This document shows positions 43,441 through 56,400 of a stretch of 64,000 nt of DNA, piece by piece. Made by a program: the position numbers and the translations under genes. Positions within the stretch are counted from its first letter, which is position 1; each line of letters starts with the position of its first letter. The DNA is from Hofstenia miamia (lineage: Eukaryota > Xenacoelomorpha > Acoela): assembly GCA_004352715.1 (NCBI GenBank), contig SCFE01000068.1:557407-621406 (forward strand), in the 5' to 3' direction. The notes below the pieces were generated by a model. That model was not told where the DNA came from and ran no database searches. It was given only the letters and a program-made list of their open reading frames with translations.

Positions 43441-45060
43441 AATTTTCATTTTTTTGTGTCTTTTATTATAATATGCATAAAATTTTACTTCTTGCACAAA
43501 GAAATTCGTCCTCATGTGATAAAATTATACTGATGATTTTTTGATCTTTTCTCCAAACAAATAGCATTTCATTTGCTTTTGCAACTAAAACTATTAACAG
43601 GTTTGTTCAATCTCCAAAGCTTTGCAGTATTGCCTTCAGGTGGAGGTTTAACAACTCTGACTCTATCAAGTAGGCAACTGTGAAAGAAGTCACACCATTG
43701 ATCATGGTATGCAATTGTTTCAACAAATAAATTGATAGAACTATGCTAATGATTAATACTTAACAAAGTTTATTCCTGTTTAATCAAAATATCATTGGCA
43801 GTGTCTAAGGTTCTTTAAGAATTTGGAGGATCAGAACAAAATATACATTTAAGTGAGGACATAATTTCTTATATATCAAAATATATCAAAACCATTTGTC
43901 TCTCATTAACATCTCAGTTAGCAGAATAAAGACACTTACATGCAAGCACAGAATCAAGTAATGACATTTAAACATTGACATGTAACTGGTAGCTCTTTTA
44001 GTTACCAATGTGTATTCAGACATTTTTTATTAGTTGCACCAATGTGTCTCAAAGTGTACGTAGGAATGATACATGTGGTGATTAGATTCTTTGAAAAAGG
44101 CTTTTTCCAGAATTGCAACTCCATTTCCTTACTTTAAATCTCCTACTCTTACTGGGATTGCAAAAGAAACATCACGTTTCAATTGAGTTAAAGAAATTGC
44201 TATTGCAGATGCTTGTTTTATGCCCTGAAAATTTGTAGTAAGTTTCCCAAATTTAATCTCATTTTTTCTACACCAAACTTCTTGAGAAAACTGCCCTTTG
44301 ATACTGTCAATCATCATACATTGCTGGATAAGTTAATGAGAGATGGATTAATATACTATTTTGATGGTTCTAACATAGCTGTTGACAAAACATCTCAATG
44401 ACTCTATGTGTTATTGTTAATACAACCAAATTTAGATAGAAAAGAATTGTATATTGTTTTTTCTGTCACTGCTTTAAAAACTATGTCTCCAAATACTATG
44501 CATGTTCTTCTTTTTGTTTCTTGCATAAGTATACTATTATCAATTCTTCTATCCATAAGAGAACAACTGTAGTTCTTCCTGCTTATAATTGTTTTGCACA
44601 TTAATGTTGGCTCAGTATACAGAATAAGCCAGTTAAAGTCAGACAAATATAGTTTCACTATGTACATATATATATATATATATATATAAAGAAGTGGTAT
44701 GTGTTTAAGAACCCTTACTGCTAAGTGGCACACATCACTAAATGACTGTTGGCTGCATTGTATGTGATATTTTACATTTCCTGCTTACAAGTCATGGAAA
44801 AATCGGCTATTTGCTGGTGGTGGTGATGTTTACAATAAAAACTGTCCCTAACGAAAAAATATTTACAGTGAGCCACCAGCTTAACTGTCAAATCATACTA
44901 GACTAGTATTTTCTGTATTTCTTGCAAACACTAAAACGCTACATTTCACAACTTCAAAACCTGTTTCCATTATTGCGCTTGGGGCTATCTGGGGTTTATA
45001 TCTGTACAATCTCAAATTTGTTAAACCAGTGATTAACATTAACCAATATTACTGCACTGA
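43441..45060. other. no clear gene; decayed sequence
   Basis: It may include more of the hAT remnant on the minus strand (for example 44317-44129) but no motif is convincing. An (AT)n run lies at 44667-44688. CpG density returns to ordinary levels near 44-44.8 kb. Confidence 0.5.
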
Positions 45061-45235
45061 CTGTGTTTTGAGCGACATCATGCTTCCATAGAAGCAACAC
45101 AGATTTCTCAACACATTGCAAGTCTTCCAGCAGGATGGTGTGCTATCAAACAGATCAAGAAAGTATCAGGACTTTTGCCAAGCAAATTTCTATGATTTTC
45201 TCAACAAGACGGAGCTGCCAGCAGCTTCATTTCAT
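45060..45235 (+). pseudogene. Tc1/mariner transposase fragment
   Basis: The plus strand reads VFQQDGVLSNRSRKYQDFCQ and then ANFYDFLNKTELP. It matches the second catalytic aspartate block FQQDGAPAHxS...NFxDFL of mariner-like transposases. It is a different family from the copies at 1 and 50.9 kb. Confidence 0.6.
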
Positions 45236-46277
45236 GCGAATCTCTGATATTACTTTTTATGAGCATATCTAGAGGAAAGAGTGAACTACAAAACATATGC
45301 ATCCATCAGCAGTTTGAAAGTTTCTTTAAAGTCGCGGCCCCGCGACCACTGACTTTGCGCATGACATGCCTCAGTCCATTTAGAATATCTTTGCACATAT
45401 TAAGAAACAGTCAAAGTTCTTTGTTGCTTTCATTAGCTCAAAACCTTATAAATACATGAACATTACGTATGGTGAAAATTTAAATCTTTTTAAAAAATTC
45501 GAAATTTTCAAAGAAAACGTGTTAATCTTTTTAACAACCTCAGACACAGCAATTCGCATTGATAAGAAATTTTCAACATTGTATTAAAGTATGATTCCAA
45601 ATATAACTACCCATGCCTCAAGATGTTCAATAATTTGCTAATAAACTCTGAGAAAATTCTTCGTAAATATGGAAAAAACGTTTTTTCCTTTAAAACCGAT
45701 GCTACGCTGTTCAATGTTAACCAAAAAGCATTTCCTTTCGGTATTTTGGTTACATGTAGCAATTGCATAATTTTCGATTTTCTTAAATTCAATAATAATT
45801 ATACTTGTGAATGAATGATGTCTTAAAATTCGTCACTAGAGGGCTGCAAAACTTAGTGACTAAATCTCTTGTAATGGTATTTTCAAAATCTCAAAAACCG
45901 TTATTCATTATAGATAAATGATAGAACTAATTAATATTTTTAAATTATTTCTATAGTTTCTATGAAGCTATTATTTTTCATGGTTTTCTCTAATTCGCTA
46001 AAGATATGTAGCACTGTACTATCACACCAGTCATATTTTGGAAAACTATGAATTGCAAAAAAATTTTATCAAAATTATATGAGAATATCATTTAAATTTG
46101 GGTGAAGACAACAAAGATTCGAATAAAGATCATCATCTTCCTCCTCATCAATCATGTTACATCATCACCCAGGCCGCGGATGTGCCTAATAACGTGGTAT
46201 AATTTGGATACGACTACTGGTAGATTCCATCAAGCGGGGTAATGAGTACTTTCATTCTCTCTTTTCTATCGTAGTAT

Positions 46278-47490
46278 TGTAATAACAGAGATATAACTTA
46301 ATTAGAACTCCTGGGTTAATACAATTATTCATTGCTAGTATTTAGGTAGCATTCCCAATCATATCCAGAGGGAGCAAGCTGGGCACGCTTGTCCAAAGCA
46401 GAACCTTAAAGACAGTTCGCAGATTTCCCAATGGTGTGATTCCATTCCAACCAAGTCCACCATTCCATCCGCTGCTACTCAGCTCAGCCTCACTGACAGA
46501 GTTTTATTATGTGTGCCTTACTTATGGTGTAATAGATACCAGCCACTAATCGACTTAGTTCTCATTCTCAATTCGTGTAAATTCGGTGTAAATATAGTGA
46601 GTTCGCAACCTGATACTAACTGCCAACAAGTGGTAAAAAGTAATTAAATATAGTTAACAAATAATTAAGGCAGTTTCCTACATATAGTAAAATTATAAAA
46701 TTGTAAACATATATTGCAATCAGGGCGGACATGTATACACAACACAACATTAGCTGCAAACGAATTAAAAAGGCCTCTACAAACTATGGCAGCTCCTAAC
46801 CTACATGTAAATAAAAATATAAATGACACGGTCTCTTATTGGTCTCTTATCAGTCAATAATTTGGATCTAAAATAATGTTACTAATTAATATCACAATCA
46901 TTCCTACGGTGGACTCTCGCCTTTCGAGTATTTGTTACTACATGTCACAGAAACGATCGGTAGAGAGCTAAGCAATAGAGAAAACAACCCTACACCTAGC
47001 CGTAACCTAGTTGCATGTAGCTATCAAGGCATAAAATCCATTTAAGTTCCCCTCGCACACAGCCTTCGATCACTGCACACAAAGCTTGCTTAGCTTCTCA
47101 TCGTTTAATAAATAATTAAACCGATAAAACAAGAATAAACAAATAAATGGTAAATTTCCATCACTCTTACAGTGCTTAGTTCGTATTTATATAAAAATCT
47201 AATAAATATGTTTACCGATCAAGCAAGTACCAGTCGCAATTCGAATTTTTATGTCCACGTAATCTTTCTTCTGCGTGAACTGGTTATTCAAGCTAAAATC
47301 AATGCGGAGCTTAATGTCCACTTGCATTTTGTCAAAAGTGTTGCGACCGACCGATGTTTGCTTTCACAGCTTTGGCAAATTGTTCGAAGCTAATTTCTGA
47401 TAAAATGATTAGTTTCTTGATTGAGTTTTATGATTATTTTTTCTTCTGATTTTTGTTGAATCAAGTCTTTTTATCGGAGATTATGCTACA
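46278..47490 (-). repeat. LTR D, diverged member of the ~1.1-kb LTR family
   Basis: 1213 bp, TGTAATA...GAGATTATGCTACA. Blocks shared in order with LTR A: CCACCATTCCATCCG...CTCAGCTCA, GAGTTCGCAACCTGA, TTATCAGTCAA(T)...TTTGGATCTAAAATA, AGAGAAAAC, CACTCTTACAGTG, ACCAGTCG. It lacks the YY1-like motif and keeps many CpGs. Coding open frames inside (for example 47172-47393) are fortuitous. Confidence 0.7.
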
Positions 47491-49879
47491 TTATACATTA
47501 TTTTTAATTTAAGGTTTAATTGCTATTAATGTCAAAAATTGTTTTATTTGAATATAGCTGAAAGCATGCCTTGGACATGTAGTCAAGTTTGATATTTGAA
47601 TATGCCAATAGAACTTGGTACTTGATGAGCATCTAGAGTTTTAATAACAAAAAATCAGTGCATAGAAAACCATTGCATCAAAGATATCATTTTAATTGTA
47701 TTTGCTTATATGGAAATAGCCTATAATGTATAAAATGTCCTCATAAATTACTGTATTGAATTAACACATGAATATGGTTTGCTTCAATAGCATCAATAGC
47801 AGTTCACTAGAGAATAGGAATGTTGCTAATTGTGAATGCCATCACAAGTTTTAATATTGTGGGTTCCCATGTGAAGTAGACATTCCATATAAAAGACTGT
47901 ACTTCTTTGAAAAATTGCAGAATTTTCAAGTAGTTCAGTTCCAAAGATGTACTCAGTACAAATTTTCAATAGAATATCAATCCACTATGACAAATATTTG
48001 CTTTCCCTTCTCAGGATTTTAATATTTCTTTATATGGTTGGAGAAAATTTCTCAAAAATATGGAAAACATTCTGTCCAGAATGGTAAATTGGCGTTCAAT
48101 TTTTTATGTGTTAAGTATATTTGTGGTGTGTGCACCTCATGTCAATATATTTGGATTTTAGTTGATTATTCAAGCAGAAGTAGTCTATGTGTGTTTTATC
48201 CATTAATCCATCTACAAGTTCTAGCATCATTTTGCCTTTAAGAATTTTATCGAGGTTATGTACACCACTTTTGGTAATATTATAAATCTGTTTTGTTTCC
48301 CCATCTTCATGAATCGTATTTCCAACTCTTCTATGAATCAAATATCAGTGGCGCCGGAAGTGGGGTGCAAGGGTGGCAATTGGCACCCCAATATTCTTAT
48401 TGCTGTAGCTGTGGCACCTGAATATTTGAATTTAATATGCTGAATAAAACTCAGACTCAATAATAAAATACACATTTTATCAATATAACTTAAACACCCA
48501 AAATATTTATTTAATGTACTGATTCCTATAATAATAAACAAAGAAATATGCCTATGTGTACATAATTGCAAATGAATAATGCATTATTTCAGGTTTTATA
48601 CTTATATAAAACAAATAAATATTGCAAAAAATATACATATTTCAATACAAAAATGGACTATTTAAGCAACTAATGCTAATCTCAGATGTTTAATTTAATT
48701 ATTTCTATTTTCATTAAAAATAATAATTAAATTATTGAAAATATTTGTATGAATATTTGAATGAATATTAATTAATAAATTAATGAGATAGTTTAGTAAA
48801 GTAAAGGACACAAATTCTAAAAATTATTTTGACTATTTTGTATTTGCAATAATCAGTTTTTGATGAATCAATTTTGTGATTAATCAGATTTTGGAAATTC
48901 TTGTCACAATTCATCAACATACAATATCATTTAAACAACGTCAGCATGGCTATTACAGACAGCTCAAAGTTCTTATTTAGTATTTCGCTTCCAAATTGGG
49001 AGTCCCAATATAAACAAGGCTATTGAATGTGTACTTTTACTCACTATTACAAACCTAAGTAGTTACTTAACTACAATTTAGGCATGGCTCCAAATTTTCG
49101 CAATATTGTGGTAAAGGTAAATAGATCAAAAACATTTTTCATTGGACTGAGTGTTCTTAAAACGTCTCTAAATATTGGTTAGTCATGCTCCAATGAAACT
49201 ATTACCAATTTCTTGTGTTATAGAAACAAAATGACCCTTTTAATTAACGTGTCTTATTACATTTTCCATTTGTGTTCTTGTCGTTATTATCCCAACCTTC
49301 CTTGCAACATGCTGCTGATTGTGATTGCGATTTTCTCGATTAGCCTATATCTTCTTAAACATGCCATGATCTTCAAGTATTTCTTCGACAAACAAAAAAA
49401 TACTTCAATGTTTCATGATATTTTTGCGGTCATTTTCTTATTAAACGTTTTGCATTTTTGTGAATACTGTAATAACAGACTATTTGAGCAATGTTTCCTA
49501 GGTGAAGAACCGTCATCTTTTTAATTACTAGATTCTTCTACAATTTTAAGGTCTTAAGTAGAAACTTGGAAACAGTGTCTAATATTATTTCTCTAGGCAA
49601 AAGTTCTTTCTCGATTTTTGAGCTAACTGCCCGAAAAATCCCTTTCACTTCTTAGATTTTAAAAATGGTTAGATTAATCTTTAGTTTATTGAAATATTTA
49701 TATATTAATGCAATTTAGATAATAAGATAATTATAGTATGTATTTTGTAAATAGTGTAAAAATTGTAAGGTTGTGATAGCCTTAATTTAGCTTGCCTAAA
49801 GCTCAAAAATTTTAAAAATATATTAATATTAAGCTTAGGAAGTTTTGCCCCCTCAATGTTGATTTGCTTCCGTCGTCTC
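47491..49879. other. no gene seen
   Basis: AT-rich sequence. A hAT-like terminus CAGTGGCGCCGGAAGTGGGG occurs at 48346 without a recognised partner end. Short open frames on both strands resemble nothing known. Confidence 0.5.
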
Positions 49880-50660
49880 TGTCAAATATAGTATGGATAC
49901 TGGTCGGCTTGATTTGTCAAAGAATGAGCATAGTCATGTTGCCACTGTAGTAATGAATGGAATCACCTCGAGTTCATTCGGATGTATGTCTGCATGATCA
50001 ATAACTTTGTTTCATTACATGGTTCCAATGATGGTGGTGACTTGAGAAGGAGGTTCTTCACAGATATATTCTGGCATAAAATAATGGGTTTCTACCTTTT
50101 CTGATAAAAGGATTGACTAAATGTATTGCATATGCATTGGCAGTTGTCTTGTGTTCCTTGAGTTGATCTTGATTGAAAGACTTTTCACCAATATAAAACA
50201 AGCATTGTAATGGCATTGTATTATCATTATCAATTATTCACAAAACTTTTATTCTAAACTTGCCAGGCTTTGAGGAAAAAATACTACTTGAACAAATTTC
50301 TGCCATGGTATTTGATAAGCATCTCATCAAACATTAGATTGCTTTTAGTTTTCTGCAGAAGGCGTCAATTACATGTCATATCAGAGAAATCACTGGGTTT
50401 CAACTAGTCATCAAATAAGAGCATTGCTTGAAACTGAGAGATTTGTCATTACTTACAAATCCTCTAAACAATGTAATTCCATATCTCAAAGAGCAAGGTG
50501 ATGAGCATTTGGTACTCCTGATAACATATGTAGTATAACATAACATTTCATCTCATCACAAAATTTTGTCTTCCATGTTTCGCAAGGCGGACGCCTTCCC
50601 TCTTTGTTACCAAACATAACTGTATGTCCAAAATTTTCTCAAGAGGAACTAATTAAGATT
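49880..50660 (-). pseudogene. dead piggyBac-type transposase
   Basis: Minus-strand pieces in order: RYGITLFRGF (about 50480), SSKPGKFRIKVL (about 50270), LQCLFYIGEKSFNQDQL (about 50200) and YAIHLVNPFIRKGRNPLFYA (about 50110). They match the piggyBac core (PGKFGIKxW...YxGK...VxxLxxPYxxKGRNxTxDNFF). The aspartate of DNFF is not preserved here and stops are frequent. Confidence 0.55.
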
Positions 50661-50948
50661 TTTTCCTGGAAGCTGTTCTGAGTCATATATTAAATCCTCG
50701 GTTATTTTGATTCAACACTTTTCATGTAGCAGCAATTCCCAAATTAGGTGTACAAGAAATAGGATTTATTATTTCAGAATAGGCATCAACACTGTCAGGC
50801 AAATTTATATATAGATTATATATATATATATATATAATCAACAAAGAAAGCATTTCTAGAGAAACAAAATCTATAAATAATAAAAAATATAAAGAATCAT
50901 ATTCAAAATGTGTATTTAACACGTTATTGCGATAAATAAATAAATAAG

Positions 50949-51521
50949 ACTTTTTTGTTGATTTTTGAAGAAGAATGGTTCCAGAGAGTCATATGGTCGG
51001 ATGAAAAATGGTTTGTCTTGAAACAGCCTCTAAACAAGCAGATATGTCGACACTGGGCGCCTTTAAATCCTACACAGTAATTGAGAGCAAGAAGGCTCAT
51101 TCGTAGAAAGTGTTGGCCGTCGTTGGGATTGTGGATGGATGAATCCTCCCTGTTTTTTTGTTCCAGGGATCAGTGAATATGAATATATAAGTGGAATACA
51201 GTCTGGCAATCAGTGCCACGTAACGGCCGAGTTGCTCGATTTTCTTCAAACAAAGTTTGAAAAGTGAATAATTTCACGAAGGAAAATTCACCACTGGCCC
51301 CATATTCTCCGGACTTGTCGCCTCTAGACTTCTCATTTTGGTTCCAAATGGCACATATAATCAGATTTGAGCCATACACTCTAACAGAGCTCAAGAGCAT
51401 CGTGGAAGACATTGCCACGGACATAAGGGAGGAAAATATTCGGAAGATGGTGCGACATACCAAGAGAAAAGCGGAGCTGCGCAAAGAAAATTTTGGTGGA
51501 TATTTCGAACAACTATTGTAA
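50949..51521 (+). pseudogene. Tc1/mariner-type transposase, copy 2, 3' part
   Basis: Near-identical to 489-832 and then complete to the C terminus: VIWSDEKWF (first aspartate), SPLAPYSPDLSPLDFSFW (third catalytic block, SPDLSPLDF) and VRHTKRKAEL...GGYFEQLL ending at TAA. The 5' half is absent: sequence before 50949 is taaataaataag, the same 12 bases that start this window. The second aspartate block was not clearly seen. Confidence 0.82.
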
Positions 51522-52380
51522 AAAACATAAATGTCCAGACCTTGCTTGACAATCAATCCTTTGATATTTTGATTTTTAATGAATTTGTGTTTTAGTATCA
51601 TTGATTGTTGATCATCTGTAATTTTGTATTTAGAAGAGTAATAAGGTAATTTAGATAGATAGATTGATAGTTTTCTTTAATTCCTGTATCTAAATTACAT
51701 TATGAGAAATTGTCAAGAATCGAATAAATATAAATAACCAAAAAATAACATTGATAGTAGCGTTAGCTTTTTATATAGTCACTAATAATTCCCTTCATTT
51801 AGTATCTTACATGAATGAGTTTTTAGACTTCGTTATACGAGTAAGTCTTTCCCAAAAAACTTGACGAAATTTTATGGTCGATGACATGGTCTTGAGATTT
51901 GCAGTACATTTTCAACGGTTTTATTGAGTTAAAACTTGTTTTAATATAATTCTAAATTTTCAAATAAAATGTTTTCTTTTGCAAATTTAGAAGGTGTTTT
52001 AGGAAGTTTGTAGAGCTTAAAAAATATTTTTTAAATTCTTAGTTATTCCACACAAGAATGTTCGTTCGTCTGCTGCTTCAAAATCATTAATTAATTCCAG
52101 TAATTTAGAAGACCGAACTAGTTATTTTAAAAATATTTTAATCGTGATTGTATTTCAAATTCGAAATTTCTTTTAAGATTTTTTAGGTGCAGTAGTCAAA
52201 TATATAGTCTGCATTTACAGTTTAGCAAAAAATTTCTCCAAAATATAATAATTTTCTTACCATTGTTGTATCCATAGTAATTAAGAAACGAAATATTCTT
52301 CACTGTCTCAATAGATAATAAAAGAAAATTCAACAATTTCAAGTGGAATTGAAAGGAATTTATGTATGTTGCAAAAATCA
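51522..52380. other. no gene seen
   Basis: AT-rich; probably the 3' flank of the mariner copy and unrelated sequence. Confidence 0.5.
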
Positions 52381-52383
52381 AGT

Positions 52384-52812
52384 GACTAGGTGCTTCTCAA
52401 TGAAAATTATATATATATAAATATAAGAATAAAGAAAATTAATGCGAAATTAAGATACACAAGAATAAGACCAATATTAGAAACTAAGAAGACCTGTAAT
52501 ACATTTCGCAACAAAGATCCGATTCAAGAGATGCTTGCTTCATCAATTATATACAACTTTACATGTGAAGAATGTCACCATTCTTACATCGGTGAAACAA
52601 AGCGACATCTTCAAACTCGGGTTAATGAACATCTTTCAGGGCACTTAAATTCCGAAATTTATACTCACCAACATCGAGCAAACATCAATAATTTTAAGAT
52701 CATTATGAAAACACCTAATACTACGATTTCTGAAGCCCTAATTATTAAGAACTCAAATAAACAAAGACTAATTAATAAACAAAGAACGACCAGCATATTG
52801 AATATCTTTTAG
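52384..52812 (+). pseudogene. 3' part of a Penelope-like element, GIY-YIG endonuclease
   Basis: The open frame contains IYNFTCEECHHSYIGETKRH and then LQTRVNEHLSGHL. The layout Y-x4-CxxC-x3-YIGxTxRxLxxRxxEH is that of the GIY-YIG domain that follows the reverse transcriptase in Penelope-like retroelements. The frame is open for 140 codons, starts without RT and is followed by (TA)n at about 52905-52935. Probably 5'-truncated on insertion. Confidence 0.8.
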
Positions 52813-53014
52813 TGTATGCATATTTAACAAAATTAAATGTAGTGAATTGTAAATTATATTACCACAAAATTTGTATTGACGATGATTTTAAATCGAAACC
52901 GGTGGCATATATATATATAAATGTATATATATAATGTGTTTTTTCAAGTATGCGAAGTGCGAAGTGTATTTCAATTCAGCCAATCAAAATTTACAATTTA
53001 CTTTGAGTCAAAGA

Positions 53015-53437
53015 ATGGGAAAGACATCATTTATTGGAATGACATTTTCCAAAGCAATTCAGGTGGCAAGCAGCTTGCTTCTATTTAGCATGCAATTCTG
53101 CAATGCTATTAGTCTTATTACGCACATAGCAAGAACAATGGAATTCAATGATAGTGAAGAAGATAAAGCAATGAATGGAAACTTGGCATTTGCGGTTCTA
53201 CACAACGTTTTTTCATTATCTCAATGTATGTCAAGCTGTTTGCGTTCAAATCAGTGTATATCCATAAGCATTGAAGTAAATTTGAAACGTTGCAACCTAT
53301 TTGACATTGACAGACACACAAGTCCACGTGACTTCCTTGCTCATCCTTCGTTTTCTTATCACGGAATGCAACAAGGCACAGCTCGACTTCGCAATTTTAA
53401 TGGCACAGTTGTGAGCTCCAAGAAGAATTTTGTTTAA
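53015..53437 (+). CDS. secreted PAN/apple-domain protein, possibly one exon of a longer gene
   Basis: From the ATG at 53015 (or 53039, which gives a better signal peptide) a hydrophobic segment AIQVASSLLLFSMQFCNA looks like a signal peptide. Then FSLSQCMSSCLRSNQCISIS and LKRCNLFD give a PAN/apple-like cysteine pattern (CxxxCxxxxxC...C). The frame ends at TAA 53437, but a GTGAGC after 53411 could be a splice donor and the domain would continue downstream; no next exon was found. PAN domains bind proteins or sugars outside the cell; no specific function can be given. Confidence 0.55.
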   Translation: MGKTSFIGMTFSKAIQVASSLLLFSMQFCNAISLITHIARTMEFNDSEEDKAMNGNLAFAVLHNVFSLSQCMSSCLRSNQCISISIEVNLKRCNLFDIDRHTSPRDFLAHPSFSYHGMQQGTARLRNFNGTVVSSKKNFV

Positions 53438-53439
53438 TT

Positions 53440-56400
53440 GGTAGCTTGCACTTCAACAACAATAATGGCAGGCTTAGGAACTCACAACCATTTTCTTATT
53501 TCATTATTTTCTATTCACAGTATAATATTGAATTTGAATAAGATTAGAAAGGAAAATGTGAGTAAAATTTACTTCCGTTAATTTCAATAGCATTGCAAAT
53601 TACGAATAATCAAAATATTACCAATATAGAAGGAGCATAAAACATGTAAATTCTAAGAACTGCTGTTTGTTTTTTAGAAAATCTATAAGGGACTCTATTT
53701 TAAGATAGGGTAACCTGCATATTTGGTATTCGAATGGTTCGCAATCAAACTTTGGCAAATTTTACATATTCTATATATTTGTAATGTCAATTTAGAAGTT
53801 TCAATATACGAAAGGATAGCACAATGCTGTAAATGTTGCAAAATGCGTTGTAGATTATGAATATTTAGGAGAAAATTTGCAGTAAAATTATGCACCGAAT
53901 ATCATATGTCATTAGGATGCCTTAAGTTATGAGTCAGATAACATATTTATAGCAACGATTGTGAATCTACTTAAAGATAACAGTTCATAAATCATGTTCT
54001 TATTAAATCATAAAATTCAATGAATACAATTATATGTTTTATAAAATCGGTCGAACTTTTATTCTAAGCAAATGTAAAAATTCTTGCTACAAAATATTTC
54101 TGTCGTGTGATGGTGTGTTAAACCCACTTGTGTGCAAATGATTTCTCAATAAATGAAGTGTGTGATATATTCAGGGTCTATTGACAAGAACAGATTCTGG
54201 TTATTCTTAAAGGGAGGAGGGGATGGGGGCAAGATAGAGGCTCCTATTAGTACTGACAATATTTATGTTATTATTGTAAAATTACAAAGCCTCTCATTAA
54301 CATTAAATACATTTTTGTTATTTTGGAGGTTTTCGGGCAAATGCTCCATCTGTATCCGTCACTGGCCATTCGGATATTATTGGTGTCAAATCCAAATGTT
54401 TTTGTTCTACAATTTTGCACAAATTATTTTATCAGATTTCTTCTCATAGGTTCCTGTTATAAAGTGGATCTAGATTATTCATTTGATATTTGTAAAAAAC
54501 ATAATTTTTTCAATGCTTACTGTTTTGTCGATCAGTTTTATCAATCTAGACTATTTTTAGAGAGTTCACCATGAAAATATTGTTGAATTTGAATGAAAAT
54601 ATTGTTGAATTTGAAGGAAATACTGAAATGATGCTCAATGCTCATTGTCATTTTGATTTTTATCAGCATTTATAGTAGTCTCGGTTTGGGATTTAGGCTT
54701 GAGAAGGATACGTCTATATACATGTAGATTGCTTCTTTGAAAATCGGATAATCCACTGCCTGCAATAATATAGTGTTAATAAAATATATTATATAACAAT
54801 TTTTCACAATGAATTTATTGTGAAAAAATTGTTTTATAGTATTATTTCAATATATTCAAATTTGAACACCGAAATTTAATTTAATTTAATTCAATTTTAT
54901 CGTGATGGTACGCACAAAAGCGATATTTAATAAGCTTCCAAACAAATAGCAATAACAGTAATTTTCAGAGTTGAAGCTATAGATAGGACAGAGGCGTTGC
55001 AATATTTTCAAAGTCAGATGGACTGTGATCAAACGCCCATAAGGGACTACATTTAAAAGATAAAAGTTCATAATCTTTTAGATCTCACTATGCTTATTCT
55101 ATTCCAATACCCAATTCACTTATATCTTAAAATTTATATAAGAATTCTTGTGCCATAATATTTCAATTAACTGCGAAATTTCAGTTTGAACTGAAAAAAA
55201 TCGTCGGTATATTTGAATTTAACTATAGACACATATTAACTACAACTACCTTAGTTTCATCAAATTTAAAAAATATACTTATTAACGCAACAGCATGAAT
55301 ATACGTCATCGGTCTCAAACTTTTTAAAATCACAGGGAATTGATGTTGAAAAAAATTTATTGAATGAGTGTACGAGTAGAAGATATTGTATTTCATTTGC
55401 AAATGATTATATATTTTGGTTTTGTTTAAATAAATTAAGTGGTCAACTCGCAAACTTCTCAGCTGGACTAAATTTCACAGGTTTAACATGATATTAAAAA
55501 TTATAGTGCTCTATTTTCTAGTAACAAGCCTAAGATTATTAAATGGCAAGAATATAGAGAAAGTCACGTAATAAAATTCTATAAAAAATATGTACGCTAA
55601 CATTAAATTTTACATTTTTTCGCAGAAAAACTAATAAAATCAAAGGAAACATTATCATGAATGCAAGCTGTATTTTATAACACCTAGATTTTTAAGTAAA
55701 AAAGCCCACCTAGATTTTAGGTAAAATACCTAAAATTGGGACACCCTAATATTTAATGAAAACAAGAAAATATTCTAGATATTTTCTTTAAAAGCTAGGT
55801 AGGCTCTCTTTAGCAAGAAATCTATATGATTTTTATAGTAACACTAAAAATCCTTACAAGAGATTTATAAAGTATTGCCTTACGTCATCATCTTTATTAT
55901 TTATTATCTATGTTTAATTGTAAGCGAATGAACAATTTTAAATATTTTGTTTTATAAAATTGATTTATTCAGGGAGACATCTTGTGAAAAAACTGTAAAA
56001 TTTGACCAGATTTTCTATGCTTCAATTTCTCAATATAGTCTTCAAAATTCTTGATCAAGCACATCTCAGTACTTATGTATATGTACATAAAACTTCTTGT
56101 ACCCATAATACATTTTCCATGGGCTTTTGCCCTGATATATACCTACAAAAGTCCATTTTATAGCTCTTTTCACGATTTTGTAAAGATCCTGAAAATCTTT
56201 CAATATCAAGTTTTCAGCTTCAGATAAATAGAATAGAATTTTGATGTGATAAGAGTAACTTCCTACATGGAAGCAAAAAATTAAGACGATTATTAATTTC
56301 TAATGAAAGTTATGTCCAAGTTAAAACAATTATAAAATAAATAAAAAAGAGGATTAATAAAATCAAACTACATTTTTCAATATTTTTGAAGCATTTCTTC

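Noticed and set aside
48346-48445. Terminus CAGTGGCGCCGGAAG as a complete hAT element
   Set aside because: A partner end and an 8-bp target duplication could not be found; noted only as a fragment.
49213-49524. 103-codon plus-strand frame with hydrophobic stretches
   Set aside because: No family resemblance, no splice or promoter context; composition-driven.
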